A stretch of 64,000 nucleotides of DNA from assembly GCA_002255575.1 (NCBI GenBank), contig NCAT01000007.1, positions 43,893-107,892 of the forward strand, given 5' to 3'. The stretch is from Acidocella sp. 20-57-95 (GTDB lineage Bacteria > Pseudomonadota > Alphaproteobacteria > Acetobacterales > Acetobacteraceae). The notes beneath the pieces were generated by a model, which saw nothing but the letters and a program-made list of their open reading frames with translations, had not been told where the DNA came from and did no database searches. Below, piece after piece: positions 1-8,298 of this stretch. A program made the position numbers and the translations under genes. Every line of letters begins with the position of its first letter. The stretch's first letter is position 1.

Positions 1-2
1 CG

Positions 3-734
3 ATGGTGCTGGCAGGGGCATTTATTTCAACGCCCGATATTGTCGGCGAGTTGGCCTGCGTGGTGGCGCAAGCCAAGGATTTGTTGCGCGCACTGCAACG
101 GATCGCTGCGCAGAATAATTTATATATTCTGGGCGGCACACTGCCGATGCGCGACCCGGATGGGAAAATCCGCAACCGGGCGCCGTTTATTAGCCGTACT
201 GGCACGCTGGCATTCCAGGACAAACAGACCATGACACGCTTTGAAGCCGAGCGATGGGGTGTGGATGGCGGGGCCGGACCCAATGTGTTCGAGACAATGT
301 TCGGGCGGATTGGCGTTTCCATATGCTATGACAGTGAATTTCCGCTGCATGTGCGGGCGCAAGTGACCGCTGGCGCAACACTGATTTTGGTGCCGAGCTG
401 TACGGACACAGTGGCAGGCTTCAACCGCGTGCGGCTCTCTGCCCGCGCTCGTGCCGTGGAAAACCAGTGCATTGTGGCAACCTCACCCTTGGTAGGGTCG
501 GCGCCCTGGAGTGGGGCGATTGATGAGAATCATGGCTATGCGGGGGTGTATGGGCCGCCGGATATTTTCTTCCCCGCCAACGGTATTTTAGCGCGTGGTG
601 AAATGGATGAACCCGGGCTGGTATTTGCCGAGATCGCGCTTGACCTGGTGGCAAAAGTACGGCGTGAAGGCGGCGTGCTGAACCATCGCGATTGGATTGA
701 TAAAGTTCCCCCCTGCCCTGTTATAAAACTGTAA
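3..734 (+). CDS. Carbon-nitrogen hydrolase (nitrilase superfamily), 5'-truncated by window edge
   Basis: The visible 243 residues are the C-terminal part of a nitrilase/amidase-fold hydrolase, which cleaves non-peptide C-N bonds. The catalytic Cys is in GVSICYDSEFP (about residue 108) and the catalytic Lys is probably in AFQDKQTMTRFE. The Glu of the usual Glu-Lys-Cys triad should lie upstream, so the gene very likely begins before base 1 and the first ATG at base 3 is probably internal. Its stop overlaps the lpxB start (TAATG), so the two are probably co-transcribed. Substrate cannot be told from sequence. Confidence 0.85.
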   Translation: MVLAGAFISTPDIVGELACVVAQAKDLLRALQRIAAQNNLYILGGTLPMRDPDGKIRNRAPFISRTGTLAFQDKQTMTRFEAERWGVDGGAGPNVFETMFGRIGVSICYDSEFPLHVRAQVTAGATLILVPSCTDTVAGFNRVRLSARARAVENQCIVATSPLVGSAPWSGAIDENHGYAGVYGPPDIFFPANGILARGEMDEPGLVFAEIALDLVAKVRREGGVLNHRDWIDKVPPCPVIKL

Positions 735-1876
735 TGCCGCATATTTTCATCATCGCCGGTGAGGCGAGCGGCGATGTGCTGGGCGCGCGGCTGATGAATG
801 CGCTGAAATTACAGCGGCCGGATTTGACGTTCTCAGGGATCGGCGGGGCACGCATGGCGGAAGCCGGGCTGACATCATTATTCCCGATGCAGGAACTGGC
901 GGTGATGGGCCTTGCCGAAATTCTACCGCGGATCATTCCGTTGCGGCGGCGGATGCAGCAGACCATCGCCGCCATTACCACGAGCAAGCCGGATATTCTG
1001 GTGACCATCGACAGCCCCGGCTTCTGCCTGCGGGTTTTGAAAGCGGTCGCCCCCACCGGCATCAAACGTATCCACTACGTGGCCCCGCAAGTCTGGGCCT
1101 GGCGGCAGGAACGGGTAAAGCATTTTCCTGGGCTTTGGGATGAGTTGCTGTGCCTGTTGCCGTTCGAGCCGGATTTCTTCGCGCCCTTTGGGCTGAACCC
1201 GGTATTCGTCGGCCACCCGGTGCTGGAATCGGGTGCGGACCAGGGCGACGCCGCGCGGTTCCGCCAGCTTCATAATATCGCCCCCACCGCCATTCCCATT
1301 ATGCTGATGCCCGGCTCGCGCGTGACGGAGACCAAACGGCTATTGCCGGTATTCCGCGAAACCATCGCATTGCTGCACGGCCAAATGCCCAACATCCTGC
1401 CGGTACTTGCCGCCGCGTCCGGCATCGCTGATGCGGTTGCCTCGCAAACCGCCGATTGGCCGGTGCAACCAATCATCGTGCGGGACGTGGCTGAACGCTA
1501 CGACGCCTTCGCCGCTGCCCGCGCCGCCCTCACCAAATCCGGCACCTCAACCCTCGAGCTTGCCATGGCCGGGGTGTCGATGGCCGTTACCTACCGCGTC
1601 AATGCGCTCAGTGCCGCCATTGGTCGCCGCCTGATCAAAGTAAAATACGTCGCCATGATCAACCTGCTCGCCAACGGCCCGCTGGTGCCGGAACTGCTGC
1701 AAGAAAACTGCACCCCCCCCAAACTAGCCGCCACCCTGCAAACCCTGCTCACCAACCCCACCGCCGCCGAAACCCAACGGCAAGGCTTCAAATCCGCCCT
1801 CGCAACCCTGCAAGCCCCCGCCACCCTCGCCTCCACCGCCGCGGCGCAGGCGGTGGTGGGGTGGTTGAGGAAGTAA
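734..1876 (+). CDS. lpxB: Lipid-A-disaccharide synthase
   Basis: 380 aa, normal length for LpxB, the GT19 enzyme joining UDP-2,3-diacylglucosamine and lipid X at the inner membrane during lipid A synthesis. The diagnostic N-terminal IAGEASGD is at residues 7-14; HYVAPQVWAWR, PFEPDFF and the nucleotide-site stretch around KSGTSTLELA are all present. The start overlaps the preceding stop by one base. The usual alphaproteobacterial neighbours lpxA and lpxI are not seen; a C-N hydrolase sits upstream instead. The gene ends at a strong hairpin (1875-1903). Confidence 0.97.
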   Translation: MPHIFIIAGEASGDVLGARLMNALKLQRPDLTFSGIGGARMAEAGLTSLFPMQELAVMGLAEILPRIIPLRRRMQQTIAAITTSKPDILVTIDSPGFCLRVLKAVAPTGIKRIHYVAPQVWAWRQERVKHFPGLWDELLCLLPFEPDFFAPFGLNPVFVGHPVLESGADQGDAARFRQLHNIAPTAIPIMLMPGSRVTETKRLLPVFRETIALLHGQMPNILPVLAAASGIADAVASQTADWPVQPIIVRDVAERYDAFAAARAALTKSGTSTLELAMAGVSMAVTYRVNALSAAIGRRLIKVKYVAMINLLANGPLVPELLQENCTPPKLAATLQTLLTNPTAAETQRQGFKSALATLQAPATLASTAAAQAVVGWLRK

Positions 1877-1903
1877 GGCCAGGGGGCTCTGCCCCCTGGC
1901 CTT
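1875..1903. repeat. Perfect palindromic hairpin at convergent gene ends (terminator / dispersed repeat)
   Basis: A 13-bp perfect inverted repeat with a 3-base loop (TCT) runs from the lpxB stop codon into the spacer before the converging Rieske gene. The left arm begins AAGGCCAGGGGGC. There is no T-run, so it would act as a bidirectional barrier rather than a textbook intrinsic terminator. A decayed copy sits at another convergent junction (22206-22224), which suggests a dispersed family. Confidence 0.75.
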
Positions 1904-1907
1904 CCCT

Positions 1908-2993
1908 TCACCCAGCCACCCCACACCGGCCGAGCAGTGCGGTGAGTTCGCGGATAACGGGGAAGACTTCCTGGTTGAGGTTGGCGCCTTGGGCGTCGTG
2001 GGCGGCTTGTTCGGCTTCGACGATTTCACGGTCTTCGCGGAAGATATTTTCGGTGAAGCGGATGAGGAAGGGCCAGCCGAGATTAAGGAGGGATTTGCCG
2101 AGGATGCCTTTGGGTTTGTGGATGGAGAGCAGGCCGAAGGTGCGGATGGTGCGTTGTTCGGAATCGAGGGGGACATAGACGATCCAGAGGTCCATCACGG
2201 GCGCTTCGTCACCGGCGGGGAGGATGGAGAGGGTTTGGTAGGGATATTCGGTGCGGATGGTCATGACGTCTTTGTCATTGGCATCGCCGCGGCGGCCACC
2301 GAAGACGGCGGCTTCGCCAAGTGGCTGTTTTCCGGCGGTGCGGGCGAAGGTGTACTGCACTTCGAGCCAGGTTTCACCGAGGCGGCGGCCGAGGTAACGC
2401 GGGCGGATTTGGCCCATTTGTTTGCGGTGCAGGAACTGGTGGTTCATGTCCATCAGGTTTTCGTGCATGAAGCTGTAATGGCAGGCGACTTCGCGGCCAA
2501 AGCGGCGGGTTTTATAGTCGGGGTTGGCGGCGCCGCCGAGATTGGGGAATGAGGCTTCGGCTTTGGCCGGGTCACCTGGGAAGATAAAGATCAGCCCGGC
2601 TTCTTCGCGGCACGGGTAGGCGCGGACACCGTTGGGCATTTTGCCTTTGCCGAGATACGGCACGTCGATGCATTTGCCGGTATTGTCGTAGGTCCAGCCA
2701 TGGTAGCCGCAACGAACGGCGCAGCCTGAGACAACCCCGGCATCGAGCGGGACTTGCCGGTGGGCGCAGCGATTTTCGAGCGCGAAAACGGCACCTTCCT
2801 TGGGGCGAACCAGCACGATGGGGGCGCCCGCGAATTTCACCGCGAGGGTTTTGCCGGGCTTTACCTCACGCGACCAAGCGAGCGGGTACCAATGGTCCGG
2901 GTGGATTTTGACTTTTCGCGTGTCGATATCGGACAGGCTGAGCGGCGGCGGGACTTCGGCAGTGTCGTCCGTGTTCAGGAGAATCGTGTCCAT
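1908..2993 (-). CDS. Rieske [2Fe-2S] aromatic ring-hydroxylating oxygenase, alpha-type
   Basis: 361 aa. The Rieske domain (about residues 35-140) has the C-x-H...C-x2-H cluster motif as CAH ... CGYH. The C-terminal half has a mononuclear-iron motif, ENLMDMNHQFLHR, with the bridging Asp and the two His ligands. Such enzymes take electrons from a reductase and hydroxylate or demethylate aromatic or lipid substrates. No reductase or ferredoxin gene is adjacent, so a shared partner encoded elsewhere is inferred. It converges with lpxB across a palindrome. VanA-like or sterol/hopanoid-modifying roles are possible but unproven. Confidence 0.88.
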   Translation of the reverse strand: MDTILLNTDDTAEVPPPLSLSDIDTRKVKIHPDHWYPLAWSREVKPGKTLAVKFAGAPIVLVRPKEGAVFALENRCAHRQVPLDAGVVSGCAVRCGYHGWTYDNTGKCIDVPYLGKGKMPNGVRAYPCREEAGLIFIFPGDPAKAEASFPNLGGAANPDYKTRRFGREVACHYSFMHENLMDMNHQFLHRKQMGQIRPRYLGRRLGETWLEVQYTFARTAGKQPLGEAAVFGGRRGDANDKDVMTIRTEYPYQTLSILPAGDEAPVMDLWIVYVPLDSEQRTIRTFGLLSIHKPKGILGKSLLNLGWPFLIRFTENIFREDREIVEAEQAAHDAQGANLNQEVFPVIRELTALLGRCGVAG

Positions 2994-3213
2994 GCTGGTC
3001 TTTCAAGGGCGTTTACCGCGACCTTGGCAGCTTATGGGCTGATTGAACATGGCAAGTGTATGAAGCTGTTGAGAGATGGCAAACCGACGAACCCGCAATT
3101 TTTGGCGAGGTTGCTGGGGGCAACACCGCTGATTGCAAACAGCGGCAGCGCAATCATCGAAATTTTAATAAACAATGCCAACCCGTAAAATCGTCGCGCC
3201 ATGCAATAACGCC

Positions 3214-3244
3214 TTGACCTTCCCATTAGGGAAAGCATCATCCT
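3214..3244 (+). promoter_or_regulatory. CueR/HmrR-type (MerR family) promoter with 19-bp spacer
   Basis: TTGACC (3214-3219) and CATCCT (3239-3244) are separated by 19 bp. Inside the spacer is the dyad TTCCC-ATTA-GGGAA (3220-3233), the core of the ACCTTCCC...GGGAAGGT operator of copper-sensing MerR-family activators. The over-long spacer is typical of MerR-controlled promoters. The right arm deviates at two positions (GGGAAAGC rather than GGGAAGGT). The predicted start site falls about 20 bp before the DUF305 gene. No merR-type gene is visible in the window. Confidence 0.7.
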
Positions 3245-3272
3245 TGGGTGCAAACAACCGAGGGCGACGCTG

Positions 3273-3635
3273 ATGATGAAAATGCTCGTACGATCTGCCG
3301 TTATGATTGCCGCCGTTGCCGGGTCTGCGGCAGCCCAACCGATGACCATGCCGGGCATGGCGGGCGGGAGCAGCGCGGCTGACCAGGAGTTTGCCGCCGG
3401 CATGACCAAAATGAATAACGGCATGGCGGGCGCCCCGATGACCGGCAATACCGACCAGGATTTTGTGGCGATGATGATCCCGCATCATCAGGGTGCTGTG
3501 GACATGGCGAAGACCGAGCTGAAATATGGCAAGGACCCGGAATTGCTGGCGCTGTCGCGTGAGATTATTGCCGCGCAAGATAAAGAAATCGCGCAAATGA
3601 AGCGCTGGCAGGCGCTGCACAAACCAAAATCGTAA
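3273..3635 (+). CDS. Secreted DUF305 family protein
   Basis: 120 aa. The N-terminus is a Sec signal (hydrophobic stretch, cleavage around AAAQP), followed by a Met-rich stretch (PMTMPGMAGG) and a DUF305 four-helix core with the family motif MIPHHQGAVDMA (about residues 68-79). DUF305 proteins are periplasmic or secreted and are often found in copper and other metal loci; their biochemistry is poorly defined. The Met- and His-rich make-up and the CueR-like promoter just upstream fit a copper-handling role (inference). The start is ATG 3273, or the next codon ATG 3276, after GAGGGCG. Confidence 0.9.
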   Translation: MMKMLVRSAVMIAAVAGSAAAQPMTMPGMAGGSSAADQEFAAGMTKMNNGMAGAPMTGNTDQDFVAMMIPHHQGAVDMAKTELKYGKDPELLALSREIIAAQDKEIAQMKRWQALHKPKS

Positions 3636-3686
3636 GGCATTTCTTAGCTCTGCCATTCTGGCCGGAACCTTGCTAGGGTTCCGGTT

Positions 3687-6053
3687 ATGAATGAAATGCG
3701 TCCGATAAAATCTGACATTGATGCGCTGGCAGCGATGACCGCGATTGAGCGGAAATTGCTCTGGCTGTCATCCTGGATGATCCATAACGCCAATCATTTG
3801 CGGCCCAACCGGGATGGCATGAAGGTGGGCGGGCATCAGGCGTCTTGTGCGTCTGTGACCGCGATTATGACGGCACTGTATTTCGAGACGTTGCGGCCGC
3901 AGGACCGGGTGGCGGTAAAGCCGCATGCCGGACCGGTGCTGCACGCGATCAATTATCTGCTGGGCCGCCAGAGCGTGGAGAAGATGGCCGGGTTGCGGCA
4001 ATTTGGCGGGGCGCAGGCTTACCCCTCGCGCGCCAAAGATGGCACTGAGATTGATTTTTCCACCGGCTCGGTAGGGTTGGGGGTGGCGCTGACCAGCTTT
4101 GCCGCGATGATGCAGGATTATGTGCGGGCGCATGGGCTGGTGGACCCAGCCATTCCGCGGGCGCGGCATGTGGCGATTGCGGGGGATGCGGAGCTAGATG
4201 AGGGCAATATTTATGAAGCCCTGCTGGAAGGCTGGAAGCATGATGTGCGCGATGTCTGGTGGGTGGTGGATTATAACCGCCAGAGCCTGGATAGCGTGAT
4301 GCCGGACCGGCTGTTTGGCCGGTTTGAGGGGTTGTTTAAGGATATGGGCTGGAAAGTTGTCCAGCTGAAATACGGCAAACGGCTGGAAGCGGCGTTTGCA
4401 CGGCCGGGTGGGTCTTCGCTGCGCGGCTGGATTGATGCCTGCCCGAATTCCACCTACTCAGCGCTGACCTTTCAAGGCGGGGCCGCGTGGCGGCAGGCGA
4501 TTTTGGCGGATATGTCGAAATCACGTGGGGTGCGGGCGATTATTGATCCGCTCTCCGATGATGAGCTGGGCAGCCTGATGACCAATTTGGCCGGGCATGA
4601 TCTGGCGGCGCTGACCGAGGCGTTCCGGGCGGCGGCCAAGAGCGACCAGCCGACGTGCTTTTTGGCTTACACGATTAAGGGGATGGGTCTGCCATTTGCC
4701 GGGCATAAGGATAATCATGCCGGGATGATGACCGTGGAGCAGATGGATGCGTTTCGCACCCAAATGAATGTGCGCCCCGGCCATGAATGGGATAAATGGG
4801 AAGGGCTGCCGCAGGCCGCCGCCGTGCAGGAATTTGCCGCGAGCGTACCATATGCCACACCACTTACCCCAAAGGGACGGCATTATGATGCGCCGCTGAT
4901 ACCGGTGCCAGAGATTTTGCCGCAGCCAAAATTCTCCGGCCGGCGGATGAGCACGCAATCTGGCTTTGGCGAAATATTATCCGAGATTGGCCGTGGCCAG
5001 GGCGAGAGTGCCGCCATGAGCAAGCGGATTGTGACGATGAGCCCGGATGTGGCCGTTTCCACCAACCTTGGCCCCTGGATCAACCGGCGCGGGGTGTTTG
5101 ACAGGCATACGCGCGATGATGTGTTCCGCGATGGCAAGCTGGCGAGCGCGCAGCGTTGGGGGACGAACCCGGAAGGCCAGCATATCGAATTAGGGATTGC
5201 CGAGCAGAATTTGTTTTTGCTGCTGGGTGCAGCGGGAATGAGCCATGATTTGAATGGCGCCAGGCTACTGCCGGTGGGGACGGTGTATGACCCGTTTGTG
5301 AACCGCGGCCATGACGCGCTGTTTTATGCCTGTTACCAGGATGCGCGGTTTTTGCTGGTGGGCACGCCTTCAGGCATTACGCTGGCGCCGGAAGGTGGGC
5401 AGCATCAATCGACGAACACCCCCTTGCTGGCCATCGTGCAGGACCGGCTGGCAAGCTATGAACCAGCTTATTGCGATGAGTTGGCGATTTTGCTGCGCCA
5501 TGCGTTTGACTGGATGCAAAAACCAGAGGGCTCGGCGGTGTGGCTGCGGCTTTCCACGCAGATACTTACCCAACCGGCACGGGCTTTGGATAAAGCGCAC
5601 GTGATTGCGGGCGCGCATTGGGTGGTGCCACCGGGAGCGGGTGCGAAAATTGTGATCGCCTATCAGGGTGCCGTGGCCGGTGAGGCTGAGCAGGCTTTTG
5701 CACAGTTGCAGGACGAAGAACCAAATGCCGGGCTGCTCGCCATTACCAGCCCGGACCGGCTTTATGCGGGTTGGCGGGAAGCGCAGCGGGCGCGGCGGTT
5801 GGGGGATGGGTCAGCGACATCTCATATCGAGCAGATTTTGCATCCGTTGGCGCGTGATGCGGCGATTGTGAGTGTGCTGGATGGCCACCCCGCCGCCCAT
5901 GCCTGGCTGGGCGGCGTGCGCGGACAGTTGGTGATGGCGCTGGGGCCGGACCGGTTTGGCCAATCCGGCACGGTAGCGGAGTTATACGCCGAATATGAGA
6001 TTGACGCGGCCGCCATACTTGATGCCTGCGCGGATGCGCTGCTGCATAGCTAA
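3687..6053 (+). CDS. AceE-like homodimeric thiamine-diphosphate dehydrogenase/transketolase family protein
   Basis: 788 aa with the domain order of homodimeric 2-oxoacid dehydrogenase E1: ThDP-binding domain with HAGPVLHAINYLLGRQ and a GDAELDEGN ... VVDYNRQSLD Mg/ThDP motif (about residues 165-200), then the pyrimidine-binding domain (QHIELGIAEQNLF, about 500) and a C-terminal transketolase-like domain. It is shorter than typical AceE (about 890 aa). No E2 or E3 gene is adjacent. It could be a pyruvate or branched 2-oxoacid dehydrogenase E1 or a stand-alone decarboxylase; the substrate is unknown. A near-copy of its last codons follows the stop (6054-6077). Confidence 0.82.
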   Translation: MNEMRPIKSDIDALAAMTAIERKLLWLSSWMIHNANHLRPNRDGMKVGGHQASCASVTAIMTALYFETLRPQDRVAVKPHAGPVLHAINYLLGRQSVEKMAGLRQFGGAQAYPSRAKDGTEIDFSTGSVGLGVALTSFAAMMQDYVRAHGLVDPAIPRARHVAIAGDAELDEGNIYEALLEGWKHDVRDVWWVVDYNRQSLDSVMPDRLFGRFEGLFKDMGWKVVQLKYGKRLEAAFARPGGSSLRGWIDACPNSTYSALTFQGGAAWRQAILADMSKSRGVRAIIDPLSDDELGSLMTNLAGHDLAALTEAFRAAAKSDQPTCFLAYTIKGMGLPFAGHKDNHAGMMTVEQMDAFRTQMNVRPGHEWDKWEGLPQAAAVQEFAASVPYATPLTPKGRHYDAPLIPVPEILPQPKFSGRRMSTQSGFGEILSEIGRGQGESAAMSKRIVTMSPDVAVSTNLGPWINRRGVFDRHTRDDVFRDGKLASAQRWGTNPEGQHIELGIAEQNLFLLLGAAGMSHDLNGARLLPVGTVYDPFVNRGHDALFYACYQDARFLLVGTPSGITLAPEGGQHQSTNTPLLAIVQDRLASYEPAYCDELAILLRHAFDWMQKPEGSAVWLRLSTQILTQPARALDKAHVIAGAHWVVPPGAGAKIVIAYQGAVAGEAEQAFAQLQDEEPNAGLLAITSPDRLYAGWREAQRARRLGDGSATSHIEQILHPLARDAAIVSVLDGHPAAHAWLGGVRGQLVMALGPDRFGQSGTVAELYAEYEIDAAAILDACADALLHS

Positions 6054-6077
6054 GCGGATGCGCTTTTGCACAGCTAA
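6030..6077 (+). repeat. Tandem 24-bp duplication of the 3' gene end, including stop codon
   Basis: Bases 6030-6053 encode ADALLHS-stop, the real end of the AceE-like gene. Bases 6054-6077 encode ADALLHS-stop again in the same frame. The copies differ at three bases (CTG/CTT, CTG/TTG, CAT/CAC) and all three changes are synonymous. The second copy is untranslated under normal termination. Confidence 0.95.
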
Positions 6078-6107
6078 GACGTTCGGCGGGGTTATTGTGC
6101 GCGCCTG

Positions 6108-6425
6108 TTAAGGGTTTTGTTTGGTTTTCGTGGTGCCTTGCGTCACACCCGTAACAGTGGGCTTAGGCAATTTCGCGGTACCAGTTGAAGACCCGGTAAT
6201 GCCGGGTAGCATGGTGCTGTTGCCAGCACCGACGGTCATGGAACTGCCGGGGGATTGCTGGCGCGGCGTGCCGTTGGCGTTGGTGCCATTCACCACATCA
6301 ATATTCGGGCCACTCATGCTGCCTGAATTCGAGCCAAGCCCTGAGCCTACTGCGTTGCCGGTTTGCGCCATGGCGGGGGCCGCCAGCAAAGTAATTGCCA
6401 AAAAAACCGTGAGTCTGATGGGCAT
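6108..6425 (-). CDS. Small secreted Gly/Asn/Ser/Thr-rich protein of unknown function
   Basis: 105 aa. ATG 6425 is chosen over an upstream in-frame ATG because AGGAG lies six bases before it and because it gives a clean Sec signal peptide (MPIRLTVFLAITLLAAPAMA, cut before QTG). The mature chain is low-complexity (GSGLGSNSGSMSG, GTNANGTPRQQ) with a Lys/Thr-rich tail, and has no domain I recognise. It looks disordered and periplasmic or extracellular. It converges with the AceE-like gene. Real-gene status rests on start context and signal peptide. Confidence 0.7.
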   Translation of the reverse strand: MPIRLTVFLAITLLAAPAMAQTGNAVGSGLGSNSGSMSGPNIDVVNGTNANGTPRQQSPGSSMTVGAGNSTMLPGITGSSTGTAKLPKPTVTGVTQGTTKTKQNP

Positions 6426-6518
6426 GAAAATCTCCTGAACCGCAGAACGCGATATTGAGTACGTAATCAATTCGGTTGTGCTTACGAGGCGGCGGAGATG
6501 AAACTTTGGTAGGATGAT

Positions 6519-7388
6519 TTAAGAAAATGCACTCGCGCGGCAGAGTTTTACAAAACTGGCGGCGGCGATGTTAAGGGGCCGGCCGGCCACCGCGGTGAGC
6601 AGAATTTGGCGCGGCAATTCCGGTTCGCGAAAGGGCCTGGTGGTGAGGGGGGCGGCATAGCGCAGACGATCCGACATCAGCGCCATGCCCAGACCGGCTG
6701 TGACGAGGTCCAATAATTGTGCCACCGCGCCGTTGCAGCGCTGGAGCTGGAAGCCAAGCCTGGTGGTTTCCGCCAGACGCCTTGCAAAGCCGCCGCAATA
6801 GTCGCTGACCAAGATGGGTTCATCCAAAACATCCTGGGCTGTGATGGTGTTTTTTTCAGTAAGGGTGTGGTTGGCGGGCAGGACCGCGACCGCATGGTCG
6901 GTATAAAGTGGCCAGCGGTTCAGCCGCTCGGGGATGGCGCAGAATTCTGGCAGCAAGGCACAATCCAACATGTCAGTCAGCATCGCCTCAACCAAAATGG
7001 CGGGGCTGGATTCCTCGAAATGGATGGTGACGTCAGGGAGTTTTTTAGAAACCTCGCGCACCGCACCGGCGATGCAGGCAGCCCCGATGCCGGGGGCGAG
7101 ACCAATTTTCAGGCTGGCAGGGCTACGTGTGGTTTGGGCAGCCGCCATGGCGGTGGCGGTATCGGCTGCATCCAACATCGCTTCCAGATGCGGGCGGATG
7201 GTGCGGCCAAGCTCGGTGAGTTGGGTGAGGTTGCGCTCGCGGAAAAGCAGCGGGCCGCCAAATTCGGCTTCAAGCTTCTGAATGGCGCGGGTAAAGGCTG
7301 GCTGGGTGACATTGCAGCTTTCCGCTGCACGGGTGAAGTTGAGCGTTTTACACAAAGCAATGAAATAACGGACCTGGCTTAGCTCCAT
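6519..7388 (-). CDS. LysR-family transcriptional regulator
   Basis: 289 aa, standard LTTR length. The N-terminal winged helix-turn-helix is LNFTRAAESCNVTQPAFTRA (residues 16-35) followed by IQKLEAEFGG, with a substrate-binding domain after about residue 90. The start codon overlaps the peroxiredoxin stop (TAATG), so it is translated from the same mRNA as the second gene of that unit. It may control the peroxiredoxin operon, possibly sensing oxidative stress as OxyR-like LTTRs do; that is inference from position. Effector unknown. Confidence 0.92.
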   Translation of the reverse strand: MELSQVRYFIALCKTLNFTRAAESCNVTQPAFTRAIQKLEAEFGGPLLFRERNLTQLTELGRTIRPHLEAMLDAADTATAMAAAQTTRSPASLKIGLAPGIGAACIAGAVREVSKKLPDVTIHFEESSPAILVEAMLTDMLDCALLPEFCAIPERLNRWPLYTDHAVAVLPANHTLTEKNTITAQDVLDEPILVSDYCGGFARRLAETTRLGFQLQRCNGAVAQLLDLVTAGLGMALMSDRLRYAAPLTTRPFREPELPRQILLTAVAGRPLNIAAASFVKLCRASAFS

Positions 7389-7951
7389 TACATCACCCGC
7401 CGCATCGACATGACCGCTTGGATAATATCAGCCGGTTCGGGCATGCGCGAGAAGTCGATGTTCGCGAAGCGCCAAGCGACCCGGCCATCGGGCGTTAAAA
7501 TGAAAGTGGCGGGGATCGGCAGATACCAACCCTCATTACCCTGGCGGGCGGCAAATTTGTCACCCAGAGAGGCCCGGTAGAGTGGCGGGATGCGGAACAC
7601 CACGCCGGCGGCGAGGCCGACACCGCAATCAACATCCGATAAAATTTCAAACGGTGCGCCGTGATAGGTTTTCATACTCAGCGCGAGGCCGCCCGTTTCG
7701 GGTGTGAGCCCGAGCAACGTTGCCCCCGCCGCCGATATTTGCGGCAGTGCTTCTGTTAAAGCGGCCAGCATGAGCTTACAAAACGGACACCACTCGCCCC
7801 GGAAGAATGAGACGATGACCGGGCCGCGGGCCAAAAATTCACCGAGAGATAATAACCGCCCCTCCGCGCTGGGGAGCATGAAGTCTGGGAATAAATGGCC
7901 TGGTTGCAGAACATTATCCAGAAAGCCGGACTGCCCGAGGGTTGCCAGCAT
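7388..7951 (-). CDS. Peroxiredoxin-like (AhpC/TSA) family protein; start codon problematic
   Basis: 187 aa from ATG 7951, with a thioredoxin fold and the peroxidatic motif FFRGEWCPFCKLML (about residues 49-62, CxxC). Reading in frame upstream of ATG 7951 gives a further family-like N-terminus (TPIETLTSKLDALRAS, then RRQKASWVAAYDEM) to about 8038-8041, but without an ATG, GTG or TTG; the open frame ends at TGA near 8087-8089. Relatives normally carry such an extension, so either translation starts late at 7951 or a start codon has been lost (GTC at 8041 and ACG at 8038 are candidate mutated starts). It is the first gene of a pair with lysR. Confidence 0.85.
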   Translation of the reverse strand: MLATLGQSGFLDNVLQPGHLFPDFMLPSAEGRLLSLGEFLARGPVIVSFFRGEWCPFCKLMLAALTEALPQISAAGATLLGLTPETGGLALSMKTYHGAPFEILSDVDCGVGLAAGVVFRIPPLYRASLGDKFAARQGNEGWYLPIPATFILTPDGRVAWRFANIDFSRMPEPADIIQAVMSMRRVM

Positions 7952-8298
7952 TTCATCATAGGCCGCGACCCAACTGGCCTTTTGCCGCCGGCTGGCACGG
8001 AGCGCGTCTAGCTTGGAGGTGAGCGTTTCGATGGGCGTGACTTTCGTATCGGCGTGGCACGAGTATCCCGCCGGGAGGTTAAAAATTCAAGTTTACGGCC
8101 AGAACAGCTCGGCGAGCCTTGTGGAAGCAGGCGCGATGGCGCCAGCACACTCCATAAAGTGAATCGCCGCATGAGCCGACCAAGCCTATTTGGTAAAGAG
8201 ATCGTGATCCGTGCCAATGCCGTTTGGGCATGGTTTCCATAACTGGACCATTTGACCAGCGGCGGGCAGCATGGGACCGTTGAGAAAAGGATGTTTTG
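7952..8298. other. Intergenic region between divergent peroxiredoxin and cytochrome b genes
   Basis: The first 90 bases next to the peroxiredoxin read as its missing N-terminus. The rest (about 8090-8298) shows no convincing gene. A 69-residue minus-strand open frame (8008-8217) is basic and proline-rich without recognisable features. No confident promoter is seen; AAGGA at 8287-8291 is the Shine-Dalgarno of the cytochrome gene. Confidence 0.5.

Noticed and set aside
1989..2552. Gly/Glu-rich 187-aa plus-strand ORF
   Set aside because: Mirror image of the Rieske oxygenase gene, which has clear motifs on the minus strand.
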